NCBI GenBank assembly: GCA_002339135.1
Contig: DDJR01000002.1
Location: forward strand, 1 to 9,610
Source: Flavobacteriales bacterium UBA2619
GTDB taxonomy: Bacteria; Bacteroidota; Bacteroidia; Flavobacteriales_D; Sanyastnellaceae
DNA: 9,610 bases
Direction: 5' to 3'
The notes beneath the pieces were generated by a model, which saw only the letters and a list, made by a program, of their open reading frames with translations, ran no database searches and was not told the DNA's origin. Shown piece after piece: positions 5,126 through 9,610 of the stretch (position 1 is the stretch's first letter; each line of letters starts with the position of its first letter). Both the position numbers and the translations under genes were made by a program.

Positions 5126-6085
5126 ATGAAAGACTCCAATTCCTCTGCCCTAGAACTCCTTGAAGTTCGCAAACAGTATGGCGATCACACTGCGCTAGAT
5201 GGAGTGAGTCTAAAAGTTCCTAAGGCTAGTATATTCGGGTTGCTAGGGCCTAACGGTGCTGGTAAAACAACCATGATTAGAATGGTGGCGGGCATCACGG
5301 GGCCTGACAGTGGATCGATTTCTTTTTTCGGAAAGTCGTTAACAGCAGAGCATATCAATGAGGTAGGGTACCTTCCTGAGGAGCGGGGCTTGTATAAAAA
5401 CATGAGGGTTGGAGAACAGGCGATGTATTTTGCTCGACTGCGGGGAATGAGTAAAACGGAAGCCCGAAAGGAACTTTTAGATTGGTTCGAGAGACTCGAG
5501 GTCGATGGTTGGTGGAACAGGGAGGTTGCAGATCTAAGCAAAGGGATGGCCCAAAAAATCCAATTTATTGTCGCCGTAATTCACAAGCCTAAGTTTCTGA
5601 TATTAGATGAACCTTTGAGTGGCTTTGACCCGATTAATGCAGCTCGTATTCGCAAAGAAATTATCAGATTAAGAGATGAGTATGGAACTACGATTCTTTT
5701 GTCAACGCATGACATGTCAAGTGTGGATGAACTTTGTGATCACGTTGCATTAATCAATCACGGAAGAAAAATATTGGATGGTCCTGTCCATGATTTACGA
5801 GAGAAAGCGAGAGCAGGTAAAATTGATTTAACTTTTAGAGGTAATTTAATCAGCTTTACAGCTGCGCTGGGTTCTGGAGCTATTCTGCACAGTGCAAACA
5901 GCAAGGGAGATAGCATTCATGAAGTTGTATTAGGTCTTCCATCTTCTATCCCTATCGAGAAATTCTTAAAATGGGTGACTTCGGAAGTCGATGTTCTGTC
6001 TTGCAGTCCCAAAACCATAAGTATGGACGATGTGTTTTTAAGAGCGGTGAAGGATTCCGCCAAAAATAAGATGAAACAATCATGA
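5126..6085 (+). CDS. ABC-2 type exporter ATP-binding protein (NatA-like)
   Basis: A 319-residue single nucleotide-binding domain that would energise the permease encoded immediately downstream at the cytoplasmic membrane. Walker A is GPNGAGKTT (41-49), the signature is LSKGM (137-141) rather than LSGGQ, Walker B is FLILDEP (157-163) with catalytic Glu162, the D-loop is SGFD (165-168), and the switch His is in STHD (His195). The Q-loop position reads GYLPEERGLY, with Glu in place of Gln, which I associate with the NatA/YhaQ-type branch. About 220-305 is a C-terminal accessory domain of the DUF4162 kind. The gene starts five bases after dnaJ and overlaps the permease gene by four bases (ATGA), so coupled translation is likely. 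The transported substrate is unknown; sodium export as in Bacillus NatAB is only a family analogy. Confidence 0.92.
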   Translation: MKDSNSSALELLEVRKQYGDHTALDGVSLKVPKASIFGLLGPNGAGKTTMIRMVAGITGPDSGSISFFGKSLTAEHINEVGYLPEERGLYKNMRVGEQAMYFARLRGMSKTEARKELLDWFERLEVDGWWNREVADLSKGMAQKIQFIVAVIHKPKFLILDEPLSGFDPINAARIRKEIIRLRDEYGTTILLSTHDMSSVDELCDHVALINHGRKILDGPVHDLREKARAGKIDLTFRGNLISFTAALGSGAILHSANSKGDSIHEVVLGLPSSIPIEKFLKWVTSEVDVLSCSPKTISMDDVFLRAVKDSAKNKMKQS

Positions 6086-7419
6086 ATCGTTGGTTAATTG
6101 TTGTCGGAAGAGAGTTCAAGACGCGTGTAAGAAAGCGTGCTTTTATTATCGCAACTTTGCTTGGTCCGATTTTAATGGTTGGTGCTATAGTCATCATTGC
6201 GTTTCTCGCGGAAAAAGCCACTCAGTCAAATGCGAAAGTGCTGTTTGTCGATCACAACAATCTCCTTACATATTCACTTCCAGAGAGTGACGGCGTCCGG
6301 ATCCCTAGCTGCACAGAATGCTTTCCTGAACGTTCATATTTAGAGTACAGATTCACAAACGAGGCGCTAACAACAGAAGAATTTATAGCGAGTGACTTCA
6401 CAGCAATGCTGGAATTGGATGACGGGATTATGCAAAGCGCGAAAGCTGTACTTCAATATGAAGTGGCACCATCAACGCGAGTAACCTCGGGGATTAAACG
6501 TGATTTGGGAGAGGCCATTGAGCGATTGAGAGTGAAAAATGAATCTGCTTTAGATTACGAAACTTACAAGCGTCTTAAGGTTAAGATAGGCCTTGTAACA
6601 CAGGACATTGTAACCCAGGATCAAAACGTAGAAAACAAGACTGGTGTGGGATTTGCGTTTGCGATGTTCATGTTTATGTTCATTATGATTTACGGCAACC
6701 ATGTGATGCGAGGAGTCATCGAAGAGAAGAGCAGTAGAATTGTAGAGGTCGTGATCAGTGTGGTTAAGCCTGAACATTTAATGAGTGCTAAAATGGCAGG
6801 AATAGGTCTTGTGGGCTTAACCCAAATACTTGTTTGGTCTCTGCTGTCTTGGATCCTGTTTCTTGCATTCGGTTTGTATGCTGAATCATCGGGGTTGCTT
6901 GTTGGTTTAATGAGTGAACAAGGAAGTCCGGTCGCTACAACGGACTTGTCATCATTTTTGGAAGCCAGTGATGATTTAAATGTGTTGATGCAAATTGATT
7001 GGTTCATGATGGTGGGGTGGGGAGCGTTTTTTTACGTCGCGGGTTTTGCGCTTTACTCATCCTTGTTTGCTGCTATTGGAGCCGCAGTCGAGTCTGAAGC
7101 AGATGCACAATATCTTTTAATCCCTGCGATGCTTCCGCTGATGTTTAGCTACTTGGTCAACTTGATGATTTTAGAATCTCCTGAAAGTATGTTGGCTGTG
7201 GTTTGTTCTTTTATCCCCTTCACCTCTCCGATCACAATGATGATTAGGTTGAGCGTAGGTGTTCCTTGGTGGCATGTCGTGATTAGTGCTGGGATTCTCA
7301 TAGTGACTGTTTGTCTAATGGTGAAGATGGCTGGGAAGGTTTACAAAACAGGTATTTTGATGTATGGAAAAAAGCCAACACTCCGAGAGATGTTTCGGTG
7401 GTTGATGTACAAGAACTAA
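6082..7419 (+). CDS. ABC-2 type transporter permease (NatB-like)
   Basis: A 445-residue membrane protein of the ABC-2 permease group. One membrane helix lies at about 21-43, followed by an extracytoplasmic domain of about 145 residues, then helices at about 188-206, 238-266, 309-332, 346-363, 370-388 and 397-417. The conserved cytoplasmic segment EEKSSRIVEVVISVVKP (214-230), which contacts the ATPase, is typical of NatB-like exporters. The helix at 191-204 is rich in Met and Phe. The extracytoplasmic domain holds a Cys77-x-x-Cys80 pair that could form a disulfide or bind metal; I do not know it as a family trait. The start at 6082 overlaps the ATPase stop, and the stop overlaps the next start, so the three genes are tightly coupled. 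Confidence 0.92.
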   Translation: MNRWLIVVGREFKTRVRKRAFIIATLLGPILMVGAIVIIAFLAEKATQSNAKVLFVDHNNLLTYSLPESDGVRIPSCTECFPERSYLEYRFTNEALTTEEFIASDFTAMLELDDGIMQSAKAVLQYEVAPSTRVTSGIKRDLGEAIERLRVKNESALDYETYKRLKVKIGLVTQDIVTQDQNVENKTGVGFAFAMFMFMFIMIYGNHVMRGVIEEKSSRIVEVVISVVKPEHLMSAKMAGIGLVGLTQILVWSLLSWILFLAFGLYAESSGLLVGLMSEQGSPVATTDLSSFLEASDDLNVLMQIDWFMMVGWGAFFYVAGFALYSSLFAAIGAAVESEADAQYLLIPAMLPLMFSYLVNLMILESPESMLAVVCSFIPFTSPITMMIRLSVGVPWWHVVISAGILIVTVCLMVKMAGKVYKTGILMYGKKPTLREMFRWLMYKN

Positions 7420-8456
7420 TGAAAACAGAGAGTCATAACTTGGATCCGACTTTGCGACGAGTAGCTGTCATAGATTGTGGGACAAACACCTTCAATCTAA
7501 GAATAGTTGAGTTTTTAAAGGATGTAGAGCCAGGATATAGACCGTGGAAAAAAATATTTAGTTTACGTCTTCCTGTTCGACTAGGTCAAGGAGGAATAGG
7601 TAGAGGCGTTATAAGACCAGATAGACTCGCAAGGGGCCTTGATGCGATTGGCATTATGAGAGAAGCCATCCACAATTATGTAGCCGATGAAGTTTACGTC
7701 ATAGGAACGAGCGCACTCAGAGACGCTTCAAACAGCAAGATTTTCACTCAAGAGGTGTTCAATCGATATGGATATCAAGTGATGATTATTTCTGGGTCGA
7801 CAGAGGCGGAGTTGATTCAAACAGGCTCAGCTCTGACGTATACCCCTGAGGAAGGAGTCAATGTATTGACCTTAGATATCGGAGGAGGCAGTACGGAATG
7901 CATCTTGTGGAACAACAATCAAATTCTGTGGACCCGGAGTTTTGATGTTGGAGTTGCCAGGTTAAAAGAACTTTTTAAAATGTCAGGTCTTTTTGGAGAA
8001 GACGCTTATGAGAAGATGGCTCCGTACTTAGATGACATGTTAGAACCGTTGTTGACGGCGTTAATCAATGTCAAGCCATCCGTTCTGGTCGGATCTAGTG
8101 GTTCTTTTGACACGTTTTATCATTTGACAAAATTGACAAAACCAGACCGCAAGAGCTCTCAAAAGCAGAATCCGCACAAATCTCTAAGGAGGGTGTTTCA
8201 CGAAGCTGATCAAATTGATATTGCTAGATTCAATGAGCTCTCTAAAGTGATCATCTGTAATTCGCTCAATGACAGGTTAAACATGGAGGGCATGCCCCCA
8301 GACAGGGCAGATTTAATCCCTTATGCAGCAGCTATTATTTTGTGGATTGAAGACAAGACTGATTTACAATATTTTTACAGATCGAAGTACGCCATTAGAG
8401 AAGGTCTGTTATACCGACTATATCAAGGCGATCCTGCGGTACCCAGTTATTTGTAA
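7419..8456 (+). CDS. Ppx/GppA family phosphatase
   Basis: Enzymes of this actin-like ATPase-fold family hydrolyse polyphosphate (Ppx) or convert pppGpp to ppGpp (GppA); which one applies here cannot be decided. The frame is open to an ATG at 7311, but the ATG at 7419 is preferred because it overlaps the permease stop as TAATG and avoids a 109-base overlap. This gives 345 residues. Motifs are VAVIDCGTNTFNLRI (15-29, phosphate 1), GTSALRDASN (96-105), ISGSTEAEL (124-132, region of the catalytic Glu), LDIGGGSTE (152-160, phosphate 2) and VGSSGSFDTF (224-233). It has only the two-lobed catalytic domain and lacks the C-terminal HD-like domain of the E. coli enzymes, as is usual in short family members. 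The activator gene begins ten bases later. Confidence 0.92.
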   Translation: MKTESHNLDPTLRRVAVIDCGTNTFNLRIVEFLKDVEPGYRPWKKIFSLRLPVRLGQGGIGRGVIRPDRLARGLDAIGIMREAIHNYVADEVYVIGTSALRDASNSKIFTQEVFNRYGYQVMIISGSTEAELIQTGSALTYTPEEGVNVLTLDIGGGSTECILWNNNQILWTRSFDVGVARLKELFKMSGLFGEDAYEKMAPYLDDMLEPLLTALINVKPSVLVGSSGSFDTFYHLTKLTKPDRKSSQKQNPHKSLRRVFHEADQIDIARFNELSKVIICNSLNDRLNMEGMPPDRADLIPYAAAIILWIEDKTDLQYFYRSKYAIREGLLYRLYQGDPAVPSYL

Positions 8457-8461
8457 CTTTG
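8454..8461 (+). promoter_or_regulatory. Possible -7 element before the response regulator gene
   Basis: TAACTTTG matches TAnnTTTG exactly, begins on the stop codon of the phosphatase gene, and ends four bases before the ATG at 8466. The best -33 candidate is only CTG at 8434-8436 with a 17-bp spacer. If used, it would give an almost leaderless mRNA and housekeeping expression of the activator. Confidence 0.3.
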
Positions 8462-8465
8462 AATC

Positions 8466-9610
8466 ATGGCTGCTATTTTAATTATTGATGACGAACAACC
8501 CATCCGCACAAGTCTTCGTGAGATTTTGGAGTATGAAGGTCATTCAGTTGATGAAGCTCAGGATGGCGCTGACGGCATAATCGCTGCAGGTAAAAAAGCA
8601 TACAGCGTTATTTTTTGTGACATTAAAATGCCAAAAATGGATGGGCTTGATGTATTAGACATGTTAAAATCCAAAGAGATAGATACTCCAGTAATTATGA
8701 TATCTGGTCATGGCACGGTTGAGACAGCGGTTCAAGCAATAAAAAAAGGAGCTTTTGACTTTATTCAAAAGCCCTTAGACTTAAATAGGATTCTCATCTC
8801 TTTAAAACATGCCACGGAGAAAGAAGAACTTGTGCAAGAAACAAAGAGGTTGCATAGAAAGGTGCACAACTCTAAATCCCACTCAATCATTGGAGGATCT
8901 CAAGCAATTCTTGAAATTATTGAGATGGTTCATACAGTTGCGGCCACAGATGCTCGTGTGTTAATCAGTGGAGGTAACGGGACAGGGAAGGAGCTTGTTG
9001 CTCGTCAGTTGCACGATTTCAGTTACCGAAAGTCCAAGCCGTTTGTTGAGGTAAATTGTGCAGCAATACCCTCTGAATTAATCGAAAGCGAGCTGTTTGG
9101 TCATGAGAAAGGTGCTTTTACCAGTGCAATCAAAATGAGAAAAGGTAAATTTGAGCAAGCAAATGGTGGCACGCTTTTTTTAGATGAAGTTGGTGATATG
9201 GGTGCTGATGCTCAGGCGAAAGTGTTGAGGGCGCTTCAGGAGAATAAAATCACGAGAGTCGGGGGTGATAAAGACATTAAAGTTGATGTCAGAATAGTTG
9301 CTGCAACGAATAAGGATTTGCGTTCAGAAATTTTAGATGGCAATTTCAGAGAAGATTTATTTCACCGACTTGCGGTGATTCCAATTCACGTTCCATCTCT
9401 CAACAATCGACGAGATGATATTCCCGTTTTGGTTGCACATTTTGTTAAACTGCTGTCAGAAGATCACGGCATATCGGAGCCTGTGATTGATGCAGAAGCT
9501 ATGAAAATGTTATGTGATGCAAATTGGACGGGCAATGTTCGAGAATTGAGAAATGTGGTCGAACGGTTGTTGATTTTAACTCCAGCAGGGGAGAATATTT
9601 CTTCTAAAAT
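8466..9610 (+). CDS. Sigma-54 dependent NtrC-type response regulator (3' end outside window)
   Basis: An enhancer-binding protein that would remodel sigma-54 RNA polymerase after phosphorylation. The visible 381 residues contain a receiver domain (1-120) with acidic Asp8-Asp9, phosphoacceptor Asp52 in IFCDIKMPKMDG, Ser80 and Lys102. An AAA+ domain follows from about 140: Walker A GGNGTGKE (169-176), the sigma-54 contact loop GAFTSA (216-221) instead of the usual GAFTGA, Walker B GTLFLDEVGDM (235-245), sensor I in AATNKDL, arginine fingers around FREDLFHRL (294-302) and sensor II in GNVREL (356-361). The C-terminal Fis-type helix-turn-helix should follow beyond 9610. The Phe and Thr needed for sigma-54 contact are kept, and I recall GAFTSA or GSFTSA in other Bacteroidota activators. 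No histidine kinase gene is in view. The gene is ten bases after the phosphatase gene, at the end of the visible chaperone run. Confidence 0.95.
   Translation, partial: MAAILIIDDEQPIRTSLREILEYEGHSVDEAQDGADGIIAAGKKAYSVIFCDIKMPKMDGLDVLDMLKSKEIDTPVIMISGHGTVETAVQAIKKGAFDFIQKPLDLNRILISLKHATEKEELVQETKRLHRKVHNSKSHSIIGGSQAILEIIEMVHTVAATDARVLISGGNGTGKELVARQLHDFSYRKSKPFVEVNCAAIPSELIESELFGHEKGAFTSAIKMRKGKFEQANGGTLFLDEVGDMGADAQAKVLRALQENKITRVGGDKDIKVDVRIVAATNKDLRSEILDGNFREDLFHRLAVIPIHVPSLNNRRDDIPVLVAHFVKLLSEDHGISEPVIDAEAMKMLCDANWTGNVRELRNVVERLLILTPAGENISSK

Noticed and set aside
5369..5398. Glu in place of the Q-loop Gln in the ABC ATPase as a sign of inactivity
   Set aside because: The YLPEERGLY form is familiar from NatA-type exporters, and Walker A, Walker B, the catalytic Glu and the switch His are intact.
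5185..5541. 118-codon minus-strand open frame inside the ABC ATPase gene
   Set aside because: The plus strand encodes a clear ABC domain with Walker A here; the antisense peptide shows no motif.
7311..7418. Upstream ATG extension of the Ppx/GppA protein by 36 residues
   Set aside because: It would overlap the permease gene by 109 bases; the added peptide has no family similarity, and the TAATG overlap at 7417-7421 gives a natural start.

Overview
The window looks like a chromosomal housekeeping segment from a member of the Bacteroidota, most likely Flavobacteriia or a close relative. The evidence is fourfold. The DUF4290 protein is a family I know only from that phylum. Promoter-like sites fit the Bacteroidota -33 TTG / -7 TAnnTTTG pattern. 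Genes start after A-rich leaders with no Shine-Dalgarno sequence. MurA, GrpE, DnaJ and the response regulator read like Bacteroidota versions. All complete proteins are intact, and I see no insertion sequence, phage gene, integron or CRISPR array.

Layout. Positions 1-283 hold no confident gene; there is a set of three 12-bp iterons at 153-188 and a possible gene start running off the left edge on the minus strand. A tRNA-Gly(GCC) with encoded CCA lies on the minus strand (326-400), with its own promoter and intrinsic terminator. Its promoter is back to back with that of a plus-strand group: a DUF4290 protein, murA and a membrane-anchored TlpA/ResA-like thioredoxin. After a 135-bp gap with a long inverted repeat and a sigma-54-type -24/-12 promoter comes a tight plus-strand run: grpE, dnaJ, an ABC exporter ATPase and permease (4-bp overlap), a Ppx/GppA phosphatase (1-bp overlap with the permease) and an NtrC-type sigma-54 activator cut by the window end.

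How the genes may work together. The second run reads as a stress operon: co-chaperones for DnaK, an exporter, and an enzyme of the polyphosphate/pppGpp family. The most interesting inference is that the run starts at a sigma-54 promoter preceded by a two-site palindromic element, and its last visible gene encodes a sigma-54 enhancer-binding protein, so the operon may activate itself. Two protein-level oddities stand out. DnaJ keeps only the inner two of the usual four zinc-binding motifs, so one complete zinc centre is gone. MurA has Asp in place of the fosfomycin-target Cys.
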